Assembly: GCA_964007475.1 (NCBI GenBank)
Contig: OZ023274.1
Coordinates: 3,596,001-3,660,000, forward strand
Reading direction: 5' to 3'
Source of the DNA: Hybos culiciformis
Taxonomy: Eukaryota; Arthropoda; Insecta; Diptera; Hybotidae
DNA: 64,000 nucleotides
Shown here: positions 27,987-39,920 of the stretch, in pieces
Numbering within the stretch: the stretch's first letter is position 1
How the letters are laid out: each line of letters opens with the position of its first letter
Notes under the pieces: model-generated
What the model saw: only the letters and a program-made list of their open reading frames with translations
What the model was told of the DNA's origin: nothing
Databases searched by the model: none
Program-made: the position numbers and the translations under genes

Positions 27987-28348
27987 TAGAGTCTCTGTCT
28001 CGAGATTTGAATGTAATGTTTTTAATATCTCGTCTCGTCGAGAAATGATGCTCCTTCTCGCCGAGACTACCATACAAAAACAAATTGGTTTTAACGAATT
28101 TTTGTAAAATTATTTATAAAAATATCTTAAATAGTACGGTTTGCTTGTGATAAAAAATAAAATCATTATTTAAATTGTTCTAATTCGGAGGATATTTTAA
28201 TTTAATTTTGACAACGGTTAAAGAAATTATGTTCACTAATTTTTTTTAATTAAAATATATTTCTCGAGATTTCTCGTGATCTCGATGAAATTTGGTCGAG
28301 AAGTCTTGTCTCGACGAGAAATAGCACAGGCGGGAAACAGAGGCTCTA
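27987..28348. mobile_element. hAT-like non-autonomous element with 6-bp target duplication
   Basis: This element of about 362 bp has imperfect inverted ends. The left end is TAGAGTCTCTGTCTC and the right end, read inward on the other strand, is TAGAGCCTCTGTTTC (13 of 15 match). It is bounded by perfect 6-bp direct repeats TGTGCC at 27981-27986 and 28349-28354, as expected of a target site duplication. The TAGAG terminus fits the YARNG pattern of hAT ends, although hAT duplications are usually 8 bp. Just inside both ends are clusters of TCTCG/CGAGA motifs in both orientations (for example CTCGTCTCGTCGAGAAAT and TTGTCTCGACGAGAAAT). They look like reiterated transposase-binding sites, by inference. 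There is no coding capacity. Superfamily assignment is tentative. Confidence 0.72.
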
Positions 28349-28354
28349 TGTGCC

Positions 28355-31300
28355 CAAGTGGGGAATCCGCTCCATTTTATCCTACTTAATATTTTGCATC
28401 AAACCACGACCTTTTTATTTTACATTTGTGCGGGCCCAAATTATCAAAAACACCAAGTTCAGAGTGTCTAAACCAGATTAAGCTAATTTTAAGTTCTAAG
28501 TATAATATATTTGTTTAAAATCTTGCTTCCCGCATATTATCTGTGAAATACCTATTTACAATATTTTCAACTTTCATGCCGGGGAAAAACAAAAAAAATT
28601 TTTGTAAACATTTTTTATTTATTTATTTATTTTTTTTTTCTTCCCTCCACGGAAAATTCCACAAGAACAAAAATTAAAGACCTAATCAATCATAATTTTC
28701 ACAACTTGAAGAAAAAAAAAAGCTTAAGTAAAAAAAAAAACAGAAAACGCACATATTTATATTTCCACAACTTTTCAAAAAACGAAAAAAAAAAACCAAA
28801 TAACATAAAAAAAAATTGTTTTTATATGAAAAAAAAAAAAAAAAACAAAAAAGAAAAATAATAAAGTTTTCCACCTTAAATCAAAATCAAATAATCTTTT
28901 TAACTTTTCATTATTTTTCGTGTTATTTTTTTTTATTTTCCTCTTTACTCAAATCTTTATTAAAATATATTGTTTTTTGTTTTTCTTTTTTTTTATTTTT
29001 TTTTCGTTTTCAACTTTTTTCTTATGTACGTAATAATTTTCACATTTTTCGTTGATGAAACAGAAGAAGAAAAAAAAAAAGAAAATAAATAAATTTTCTT
29101 CTTTTTTTTTCCAAATAAACATAAAAGCAATAATAATAAAAAAACAAGAAAAATACTGTATTCAACACAAGGTTAGAAAAGAATTTTCCAAAGATAGGAA
29201 AATTCCAATATATAGTTTGAAAGTGGTTTTTTGGATTCTTAACTTTCCAACATAAGTTTTGGTATGTGGAAAATTTTATGTTTCAAGATTTTAACAGAAA
29301 TTTGTTTTCATTTCGTTCCAAACCAGATTAATTTAATATATATACTTTCCTAGGCTCCGTCCAGCTTTCGCTCTTTATCCTATTTTTTTAGGGTAAAATC
29401 TTCCTGATACAGTACGAGTCTTTCAGGGGCTCATCCTTTGTCATATCTGGCAAGTTTGTCTGCTAAATTAATCCAAATAAAATTTTTAGTTTCCGTGTAG
29501 CCCAAGATTCATTTTCATCGAAGTCTTATTTTCTTTTTAATTTTGAAAACAACCAAAAATCCAAATTCCTAAAACGGCTTCCGAAATTTCCTGCGTCAAT
29601 GTTTTTAAAATAATTTTCAAGGAATTTTCCATTCACAGAAATATAGAAAACGAACTCTCTTTTTTAATTTAAAATACTGATACTGAAACGAATTTTTTCT
29701 TTCGAAAATATTTTCTTTAATTAAAAAAAAAAAATTGTTAAATAAAAAGAAATAAAATTTTATTTAACTTCACTTCATATATTCATTTTTTGGTTGAAAT
29801 TAAAATGAAAATACCATTTAAGATTTTAAGAACTTTAAATGCATTTGAAATGTTAACAACAATTGCAAGTCACATTCAATGAATTTATTATCTAGAGAAG
29901 GTAAAGAAAGAAACATATTTGAGAAACTATTATATTCTTTCCTTGTGAAGCAATTTTCCTATATATCAAGCAATTTTCCTATATGTCTGTGGTTTGAAGA
30001 ACTTAAAAGTGTAACATTTAGAATTTTTTTTTTTGTAATTTTGATACAAGAAATGGAGTTAGAGACTTCTGTGTAAAATGTGCCAAATTTCGAAAATTTT
30101 GATTTTTAATCCTTTATTGTACCATGCGCAGTTTTGTTTCAATCCACAGAAAAAGGACTATTGAAAGTGTCATACAAAGTATAATACTATAATAACTAGT
30201 TGAAAAAACCAAATATGAAATTAATTAAGATTAACCTTAATATTTATTATAAAATTAAGAAGAAAATCCTTTTAATACTGCTATATTCATTCTAACACAC
30301 TATATAATAATTAAAACTTGTGCACTATATGGCAAGTTGGATGCCTTGGGGGAGAAGTTCATGCAAAAAATACCAATTTTGAATATAAAAATTATAAAAA
30401 TATTTAATTTAAAATTCAAGTAATCTAATTAATAAGACAATAAAATATCGTCTTGGAATGGAGTATGCACTAATTAGAGCTCCTTTTAACAATTTTTAGC
30501 TCATTTATTTTGTATTTTATGTAAATATAAGAATCTTTTAGTTATAATGTTGGCTAATTAGAATTTCATAATCATTTATGATAATTATTATTACTTCACT
30601 GTGTTTATCTAACAGACGTGTAATAAATAATTCAGTCTCAATATAATGTTCTGCAAAAAAAAAAAGAAACTTTTCAATGCAGTAAAAATTTTTTTTTTCA
30701 ACAACCTCATCTTTTAAGATATGTTACACTAAAATTGTATTTGAATGATGCATAATAATTTTGTTTTCTTTTAATTTCTATTTAATTTCTTTTCAGAGCC
30801 GTCTCTAGATTAAATCATGAACGATGTTATATTTTATTTTTTATATTAGAATAAAGCTTGTTCTGCTGAAAAGTTCTGCGAAAACAACATTTTATTTTTG
30901 TTTCTGTGGGCAAAGGTCTGAAAGTTTTTCTTTACGTACTTGTACTGACATAATACTTGCTCAATATTAAAGCTTTGTCAATTTGTTGTCAATTGAAATA
31001 AATTTCTTATTGGATAGTTGGAAAAATTTTAAGGAAGACCTTAATCTACGAAATAAATCCAAAAACTGAATTGTCAAAAAATCCAGAAAACAAAAAGTTT
31101 TAGATTTAATAGGAAATCCATTAGAATTAGGAAAACTGGATTTTCTCAAATGACTTACGTTTTTTTAATAAAAGCTTATTTATTTATTAATCTAAGCGAA
31201 CATTAAAAAATCAGTTAATTCACAAATTTTAACTTATACACTTTAAATTTTAGACTTGCTTATTTAATATAGAATTGCCGATTTAAAATATATGTAACTA

Positions 31301-34300
31301 CCTTATTTTTGAATTAAATTCCACAAAAATAAAACTATAATAAAAATGCAATAAAATAGAAAAAAATATATATAAATGGAAATGTTTTTCACATAAAGAA
31401 AATTTTTATAATATTTTTCCTTTTTTCAAAAAAAAAAGAAGAAAAATCATCATGTGAAAAATTTTCATTTGATATTTATTAAGTATAAAGAAAAAGAAGA
31501 AAAAAAAAATAAAAAGGAAAATTCAGCATCACGAGATCGCTCATTTCTATACAGTTTTTCTTTTTTTTTTTGCAGAATCTTTCTCAAACAGAGAGTATGG
31601 TGCAAAACAAAGGTGTTCGAGTACTCCAATGTTTTTTTTTTTTTATTTTTTCAATGAATGAAAGAAGAGAAACTATAAGAAATACTATGAATATTTATAA
31701 TAATTTTTTTTTTTTGAATGAAAAATTTTATGGTTTTCTTTTTTAGTAAAATGAAATTAATTTTTTATTTATATCCTTGTTTCATAGAAAAAAAAAATTT
31801 TTAAAATGAAAATAATGAGGGAAAATAGAAAATATTAAAAATGCACATTTTCTTTTCTTTTTTTTTTTTTAATGTTGGCTTCTATGATTTTTATGTCAAT
31901 TTTCTTTTCTTTTTTTTTTTTGTAAATTAGGCAGCAAAGGTAATAATTATTCTTTTTCTATTTATTATTTGATACAATGATTTTTGAAAGAGAATAATTT
32001 TGAATATAATGACAATTAATTATAAACAAAAAAATTAAAGAAAATATAAAATAAAAACAATAATTAATTAATTTTTTTTTTAATTTTCACAAAGAATTTT
32101 ATATATAAGTTCAATGAGTTTGAGCTGAGAAAAAGTTTAACTTCATATGGAATTTTATATTAAAATACGGCTTTCTCTTTAATCTGCACGATAAGGTGTG
32201 TTATGTACTCTATGAAGTAATTGCATCTAATAGTAGACAATATTTAAAGATCTTGGACTAGAAGATAAAAAGATAGTGAATGACTTTAGTAACATAATAT
32301 AATTTTAAAAAGTCTGTTCCAATTAATATAGAAAATTCAGAAACTCATTTTGTATAAAAAATTTATTTATTTTTCGGATGATCATAAAATTTTGGGGAAG
32401 CAACTTTTGCTACAATTTATTTTGCTATTCGAATTACTTTAATACATACTATTTAATACTAAAGCTTAAATAAAGTTGTTAAAAATCTAACGAAAAAATT
32501 CTTGGAATATAATTAATGTAAATCTATGTAAATGGCATAGTTGTACCTTACAAAAACCTCACAAAAATTTAACATACACTATAAAATGGTAATATGCATG
32601 CATTAACACACTGCTACACGCTATCGTACTAGAACAAAATTTAATGTTTCAAGGATAACAATTTGTTTTGTTCTTTAATTCGGTTTTCACCTCGTTTTAC
32701 ATTAAAAATGGAAAAATATATTAAACTAAGGAATTCTCTGAGTCCGAAGTCGGGAGCCAATTTTTGTAAATTTTTAATGAATTCTGATGAAAATGATGAT
32801 TTGAGTGAAAATTCGAACATCGCTAGAGAGCGATTGTATAAACATTTTGTTAAAAAATAAAAATTTCCGAAAATATTTTAAACTGAAATGTTTAAAGCGA
32901 ACTCCATACTTCATTTATGAGACTGTATTTTGTTGCTAAATTTTTTTTTTTCCCAAATATTGTAACTGACAATTTTTTAATATGAACATCATATCCATGC
33001 TAAATGTTTGTTTTTAATAAAATTTAAAAAAAAAAAATAAAAAACAAGAAATTGAATTCTCAAACGATGAAAATATATTTAGAAAAAAAAAAGTTTCTTT
33101 TTTCAAAAAATAAAAACAAAGTTTCAAAATTAAAACCATAAAAACTTTCATTCTGGGAAATATTTAATGAGATCTAAAGCTTTTTTGTTTTGCTCTTCTT
33201 CTTTTCATACACATATACATATATAATATTTATATAGCAAAAAAAAAAGTCCTAATTTGAAGTGCATGATTTGCACTTTCTAATTTCAAATTTCTATGTT
33301 ATTTTGCGCTCCTAAAACTTTTCCTGTTGTGGTTCTTATTTTTTTTTTGTTTTGTTTTTGAAGTAACGATAGAATATTTTATAAATTGTCGAAAAAGAAA
33401 ACAAATCAAGATAGAATAATAATAATAATAGCAAAAAAAAAAATGTTTAAATGAAATTCTCTCTCTGTTAATTCCCTGTTAAAATAGAGATGTTTTACTA
33501 AAATATTCAGTTTGGGAAAATTTTATGTTTTTTTTTTTATTTTTATTTTTTTTTCCATTCTGGAAAATTGAAAACATGAATAACAAAATATATAAATTTC
33601 CAGCTAATGCTCACATGATTTTCGTTATTGCATTTCAGTGCTTTAAAATGGATTTATTTGCTAAAATGCTGCTAACATTTTTTCTTTCAGCAGTTGAGAT
33701 TTCGAGCGGGAAATGTTGCAAGTAGTATTTTTTTTTAATGTGTGATGTTGAAACTATTTTCTGGCCCGTTCCGGATGGAGTGTTCTTTTTTGTAGAAATT
33801 TTGTTAAAAAAAAGTTTTATAAGGATGAAAATCAATACATAGAGGATATGATAGAACAAATTGTATAGTTCAGAACTACGATTCGCTGGATTATTCAGAC
33901 TTTAATATTTGATGAACTCAACAACAACTTATTCAACCTTAGTTTAACTAGTTTTAAAGGTCGTTTTCCATTAGAAAAAAAAATTTATTGTATTAGTGGT
34001 ATATAGTGGTATTCACTATTCTAAAATTTGTTAAAACAAAATAATTATAGTCAAATATTGAACTTAAGCTTATACCCTTATACTAAAAAACTTATGTTAT
34101 AAATATTTTGCAGCATTAAATTTTTATTCTAGTTGTTAAATGGTTAAAAAAAAAAAAGGTATGCAAAATGAATTGACGAACTTTTTCACTTATTCTGCTG
34201 TTATCTTTTCATGCATAAAAAAGTTGTAATTTTATTCAAAACAAACCAGAAAAAAAAAAGAAGAAAAACAGAAAAATAACAATTGAGGGAAAAAGTTTTG

Positions 34301-34710
34301 AAATGCAAAATATATATGTTTAAAAAAAATAAATTCAAAAAAAAATTGCTAAAAAGCTAAAAAGTTAAAATTGGTTTTTGTGTATTATTTTAAAGCGTTT
34401 TTAAAACAACTTTTTTTTTCTCTCTACGTTTAGCTACAAATTTTTGCTGCTATAAACTTTATTTACAAAAAAAAAAAAAAACCAAATAATTTTTTAGAAT
34501 ATTTTTGTTACATTTTTATATTTTATGTTTAATAAATAATTTAATAACTATATGATGATAATAACAAGAAACTTTTAGAAGTTTTTGGTTTCTTTTTTTT
34601 TTTTTTTTTTTTTTTTTAATTTTGGACCATAATCATTCAAATCAAATAAAATATACTTAACATATGCGCTAATATAGTAATTTTGGTTCGGTATGAATTT
34701 CGAAAAATAA
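28355..34710. other. Intron stretch without a recognised gene
   Basis: A/T-rich intron dominated by poly(A)/poly(T). A somewhat less A/T-rich patch at about 29330-29470 shows no open frame or repeat partner that I can identify. A pure 25-T run lies at 34593-34617. Nothing else can be named. Confidence 0.55.
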
Positions 34711-34713
34711 TTA

Positions 34714-35134
34714 TGCCTTGAGCACAGCTAATACTGCAAAGCAATTTTTGAAGGAATGTTCCGGAAACCTGTTCACAGCTAATTTTACCTGAAAGCAAAA
34801 AAATCAACTGCAAACAACTGCTTTTGTTTTTTTATAATATGATTGTGACAGAAAAATGCAGCAAAACCAAATTTCGATGCAAAAGAAACGCTGTGAAAAG
34901 GAAACAAAAAAATTATTTTGTGACGTAGTCAATTCTTTCAGGAGCAAAAAAAAAAAAATTCAGTTTTCTAATTAATTATGAAATAATTTCAAGAAATTCT
35001 TTTTACAAAAAATCAATAAAATTAATATCTTACGTTTTTTATAATTCTTATTTAAATTAATTAAGAAATAACGCAGACAATCGGTTTTTACGATAGCTCT
35101 AAATTGCTTTGCGGTATTAGCTGTGATCGACCCA
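34714..35134. mobile_element. MITE with long terminal inverted repeats, TTA-flanked
   Basis: This 421-bp element has terminal inverted repeats of about 34 bp that match at 29 positions. Their core, CACAGCTAATAC(T/C)GCAAAGC followed by AATTT, is nearly perfect. If the ends are taken as TGCC at the left and CCCA at the right, the flanks are TTA at 34711-34713 and 35135-35137, a 3-bp duplication of the PIF/Harbinger type. A 6-bp match ATTATG on both sides gives an alternative boundary. A third partial copy of the CACAGCTAAT motif is internal, near 34771. No coding capacity. Confidence 0.72.
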
Positions 35135-36052
35135 TTATGTTTAAGTTTTGTTATGCAGCGACGGCTAGTTAAAATTTATATTAAAATTGCATAAATTAAA
35201 GGCATAAATTTTATAAGTTTTTCGCATTTCAAAACTTTATTTTTATTTCGTTTCTTTAAAATTAATTTTCCCACAAACTTTTTAGTACCATCAATTTTTT
35301 TTTTTTTACATAATTTTCTTAAACATTAATTTAACTGTAATTAAAATTAATGCCCTAACTGCCTGGAAAATTTTTAATTAAATTTTTCTGTTAACTTGTG
35401 GGAACAAAATGTATGTCAATTATTTTGAAAGATTTCTCTGTTTATTAAATTAGTTTTTTTATTTCGAGACTCGATAGCTTAAATGGAAAATCTATACATT
35501 CAACGCTACAGATTTCCCGTCGTGTAACCGATCGGAAAAATATCTCTTACTTTTAGAACTAATATACACATGACGATAAAAATGATCCTTGAATAAAAAT
35601 TCCAATAAAATAACAACATTTTTCTGAACAATGAATTTCTAACAAGATGAAAAAAAAAGAAATGTATTTATGAATCAATGAAATTGGACAATATTATTAT
35701 TATAAGAAAATTCAATTGTTATTTCATTCACACTTTAGATTTGTGTTTTGTTTTTTGCTTTTTGCATCAAATCGAAAGGAATAAATCTTTTGATTTTCTA
35801 TACACTCGTTCGTTGCAATTTATACCCTTTTTTTTTGTTTCCAGCTTTCTTCTGTACATCATTTTAATGCACTTGAAACCACTGAACAGAATTAAATTGA
35901 AAGAATATGAAATAAATGAAGAAAATATATTTTTGATTTTCTTTTTTTCTGGTTTTTTTTTGTTATTTTGTGTACATATGAACCTGTCCTAGTTGAAAGA
36001 AAATTGCAGAAAAGAAAAAAAACTGTGGAAAATATATTTTATTTTCCACATA

Positions 36053-36599
36053 CAGGCATACCTCGATTAACGCTACCTCTTTTAGCGCTGTTTCGCTATA
36101 GCGCTCTTTTGATTTTTTTAAAAAAAAAATTTTTTAACTTTAAAATATTTTTTAAGACGTTTTATTTTTCTAAATTCATATTTATAATTCTTGGAATCCC
36201 TCTTTTTTAAAATTTCAAAAATAATTATGATTCGGGGAATCCTAAATATCAAAAATTATCAAAAATAATTATAATTCGGGAAATCCTAATGTGAAATTTT
36301 GTATTAATTGTTCATTCGAAATAGTGATAGAAATAGTTTTATTGTTTTGTTCTACCTGTGTATTGAATTCTAATTTAGTTTCTAATTTTTAAAAAAAGTA
36401 TAAATGAATTAAAAAAAAATTTAAAAAAAAAATACCATTTTTTTTATTTTTGACTTCAAAGTACCAACAAGAAAAATTGGTTAGGAACGTAACCCCATAT
36501 TTTACTGTAAATAGCACCTCTTTTAACGCTGTTTCTGTTAACGCTCAATTTTCAGCAATTTTCAGGAACGCATCATGAGCGCTAAACGAGGTATGCCTG
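36053..36599. mobile_element. pogo/Tigger-like MITE with TA target duplication
   Basis: This 547-bp element is flanked by TA on each side (36051-36052 and 36600-36601). Its 22-bp terminal inverted repeats match at 20 positions. They begin CAGGCATACCTCG, which is the start of the well-known Tigger/pogo terminal repeat of the Tc1/mariner superfamily. A second motif of about 34 bp, CACCTCTTTTAACGCTGTTT-like, occurs in the same orientation near both ends (36073-36106 and 36514-36547). The centre holds a short tandem duplication around 36219-36290. No transposase frame is present, so it would have been moved in trans. The frame that crosses its left end is an accidental shadow. Confidence 0.85.
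36219..36290 (+). repeat. Tandem duplication inside the Tigger-like MITE
   Basis: Two diverged copies of an AATAATTATGATTCGGGGAA/ATCCTAA unit lie head to tail (the second reads AATTATAATTCGGGAAATCC). It is an internal duplication within the element at 36053-36599. Confidence 0.65.
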
Positions 36600-37009
36600 T
36601 ATTTGAAAATAAATTAATGTACAATTTTCTTTGGTGTTTTTTTTTTTTTATTCATACCAATCTTATTTTATTTTATTTTTCCGCAATATTTAAAAATTCC
36701 TGAGATTTTCATGATAAAGATGGTTGAGAAAAAATCCTAGAAAATATTTTAAGTACATTATTGATATTTTTAATTTTTCACTTGTTGATACAATAATAAT
36801 GCTGTCGAAGTTTTCATTTATGATGGTTAAGTTATTGTAGAAATTATAACTGAAATTTTTGGATTGCAGTGTTATAATCAAAAATAATTAACTTTCGATA
36901 ATATTGAGAAAAGAATAAATTTTACATTTCTTATCAAGTGTCTAGAACTATGCTATATTACATTAAATATTTATTATGATTTTTTACTAAAATGCTTATC
37001 AAAGTAATT

Positions 37010-37118
37010 GAGTGCCAAAATCTAAAAATGAGCTCAAAATCGTTGTTCACTTTTATCTCCGACAAAAGATGAACATTTACGATTTCGGGTTTGGGAACTA
37101 AAAGCTCTCAACCAGCTA
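37010..37118 (-). repeat. Dispersed degenerate repeat family member, inverted
   Basis: On the minus strand this reads CCCTTAGCTGGTTGAGAGC, then TTTTAGTTCCCAAACCCGAAATCG. The opening matches the segment at 22865, and both carry GAAATCG after similar spacing. Confidence 0.45.
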
Positions 37119-37211
37119 AGGGTATTAATAAATTTGATATAAATTTATATATTTTAAATTTTTTTTGTTATATTGGTGTGTATAGTATAATGAAGGAAAT
37201 ACGTTTAAATT

Positions 37212-37530
37212 ATAAATTAAACCAGTGAGTAATAATATTTATAAGCGGGTCAGAATTCATACAAGTAAATTTCAGAATCTCAAATAACTCAAATAACTCA
37301 AAAATGATGACAATATTTTCAATGTATTGAATAAAAATCTCATACTCAAATGTGTTTATTCCTAATACAATAATAAAAATAATAAAATTAAGAATAAACA
37401 CATTTGAGTTAAAAAATTTTACTCAATACATTGAAAATATTATCATAATTTTTGAGTTATTTAGAAAAAAATTTACTTGTATGAATTCTGTCCCTCTTAT
37501 AAATATTATTACTCAATGATTAAATCTAGA
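37212..37530. repeat. Long-hairpin foldback element, arms about 140-150 bp
   Basis: The left arm (about 37212-37365) and right arm (about 37388-37530) are inverted copies with a spacer of only about 22 bases (TAATAAAAATAAT-like). Shared blocks, in order from the outside, include GAGTAATAATATTTATAAG, CAGAATTCATACAAGTAAAT, AAATAACTCAAAAAT, AATATTTTCAATGTATTGA and ACTCAAATGTGTTTATTC. Small indels and substitutions separate the arms, so the copy is aged. No coding capacity; the frames here are shadows of the hairpin. Confidence 0.82.
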
Positions 37531-38455
37531 TTGTAATCAAGTTAACTTAAAAGTAAATTCTCTTTAATATAGATGTTGATAACGAGCCCGATTCTTCATT
37601 TACAAGGTAATGATCTATATTTATATACTTTTTTTCGTTCCGTATATTAGAATTCTAAAGTGTGAAATTTCCATATTATACTCAATAGTGCGAATAGTGT
37701 AAATTTTAATTATTTCAAGTATTTCTGTAGATTCAGTGATCTTTAAAATATAAAACTTTTTGGATAAAATTTCAATGCATAAATTTTAAATTTATTAATA
37801 ATTGCTTAAATATTTGTTTGTTTGTTTTTGTTTGAACCTGTGTCTGGTACCAAATAAAGAAGACCATTGCTTTGCTCCAGTCACTTATGCATGTACAGAA
37901 AATGAAAAATAAATTCTTATCATGAAAATATTATATAAAATATGAAAATGATATAATTTTTAAATATATTATACAAAAAAAAAAATTTAAAAAATAAATA
38001 AAAAAATCGACAATTCATATTCTCATTATATGGTTAATGGACAGTTAACAAATTATTTTCCAGAATTTTTATATTTTTATATTTTTATATACATTACACA
38101 ACATTATATAAATTATTATAATAAAATAAATGTATAAAAATTATGTAAAGTCACTTGCGATTCTCTTCATGCTTGGAAATGAAAATATTTATATACAGTC
38201 GATGTTGTGTTAAAAAATAACAAAATTTTCATGATTAAATGAGTCATCAGTTTGTTTCATTACATTTAATTTTTTTTTTTTATATTTTATTTGTTGAAAA
38301 TTAAATATTTTTAATATTATAAATATGTAAATAAATACTTGAAAATAAATAATAAATTTTGTTTTTATTTCTTTCTTTAAATATTTATCATTTTTAATGG
38401 CTATTTGAATATGCAGTGAAATGGAACAAATAAATGAAAAAAAAAATATAAAAAA

Positions 38456-38475
38456 CTAGATAGGTACCTATCTAG
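38456..38475. repeat. 20-bp perfect palindrome
   Basis: CTAGATAGGTACCTATCTAG is an uninterrupted perfect palindrome in otherwise A/T-rich intron. Function unknown. Confidence 0.8.
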
Positions 38476-39699
38476 AAAAGAAGCATATGTTTCAATTTTT
38501 TTTTTTTTCATTACTCGAGTACCATAGACACTCTTGCACAAGGATTTTCTCAAGTATTTTTATACAGCAGTTAGTTATATGCATTTTTATGTTCCCTATA
38601 ATATTTATTTTCCATTATGTCATATAAAGTATTTAGATTATTCTATAATATTTACATACTTTATAATATATAGAAAGACTGTTCGAGGAAATTATTCAAG
38701 TTGAGTAAAGAAAAGACAGAAAGTGGAAATATTTTAATTATTCCAAAAAACAATCATATTTCTTCCAACTTTCAATATTTTACTTACGCTGTTTTAGGCT
38801 GTTCTGCAAATATTCAACTTTTTCTTACTAAGGAATTTTATTCTTTCAACAATTTAATTTTTTCACTTTTTTTTTCAGGGATTTCTTTCGATTATTATAT
38901 TCCAACATCATTGACATCAAAATCAGTCAGTGACAGATCAAGACTATTATATAAATATGATATTAGAGATTTTTTTAAACCTTTAAGAAATTTCTTCATA
39001 CATTATTATTTAAGTCTGATTTTATTAATATATTTTTAAAAATTGGAAATTTGCATGATGAGGATGAATATTAATCAATTTATATGTGCGGAAAATACAA
39101 TATTATCATAAGTAATGGATTGTACAGATTTCCGTGAAATCTTTATCTTTTTATTATAATGCAATTTTAATTTTACATAAAAAAAAGAGAATAAGATGTA
39201 AAATAATTAGTGCTTCCCAAATTGTTTCAAAAATTATTTTACCATTAATAATGGCATATTTATTTATGCAATAATGCATATTTTGTTGTTGAATTATGTG
39301 TTTAAAAAAAATAAAATAAAATATTATTTTATATGTTTTATATACCTACCTATTATATGTATATCTACACATGTAAAAAATGAAAATAAATATAAAATTA
39401 ATAATTCTTAGGGGAAAAATTAAGTGTTCTTGCATTACATTAAATTTATTTTTTTTTATATTTAACATTTATTTTTCGAAATAAATTTTGTAATACGAGT
39501 ACAATGAATTTATTCATTCGAATTAATTTTTTTTTGGAAAGCAAAGTGTTCATAATATTATTTAAAAATATTAAATAAAAATAAGAAAAAAGGAATTGAT
39601 ATGCGCTTAACATAGGATTTAAGCAAACAACTTATAAAGTTGCAAAACCGATTAGAAAAAGGTCTGTTCCGTTCGCAAGTCTCATTTGTGCTTCAAGGA

Positions 39700-39920
39700 G
39701 GTTCTCTTGATTTAAGCCGAGTATTGTTTGTGTATCAAGTTTTGACCTAACTTTAAATCATATTTTGTTTGGGGATGGTTTTTATTATCGCGGCCTAAAG
39801 GTTCATTAACGTATAAATAGATCCGTCCGTCTGGTTTTGGGTTCAAATATTTGATTCCGTACAAACATTTGAAATATATTAAAATGAGAAACATCTGGCG
39901 CCTGTGCTCATACATATATG
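39700..39920 (-). other. Unrecognised 67-codon frame in a less A/T-rich patch
   Basis: The minus-strand frame 39915-39712 contains a stretch (YLNPKPDGRIYLYVNEPLGR) with less biased composition than the other accidental frames nearby. The surrounding DNA (about 39640-39900) is also less A/T-rich. I recognise no domain, and there are no flanking splice sites that link it to another exon. It may be a fragment of an old transposon or processed sequence. I do not claim it is a gene. Confidence 0.2.

Noticed and set aside
28686..29255. Overlapping K/F-rich frames on both strands
   Set aside because: They are translations of homopolymer runs and do not resemble any protein.
34593..34617. The 25-T run as a retrotransposon poly(A) tail on the minus strand
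   Set aside because: No element body or target duplication could be found beside it, and long T runs are common throughout this intron.
38701..39039. A 112-codon plus-strand frame
   Set aside because: It is rich in F, L, I, S, N and Y as expected from A/T-rich DNA. It has no domain, no conserved motif and no splice partner that I can see.
39826..39860. GGGTTCAAAT as a tRNA B box
   Set aside because: There is no A box at the right distance upstream and no cloverleaf arms.
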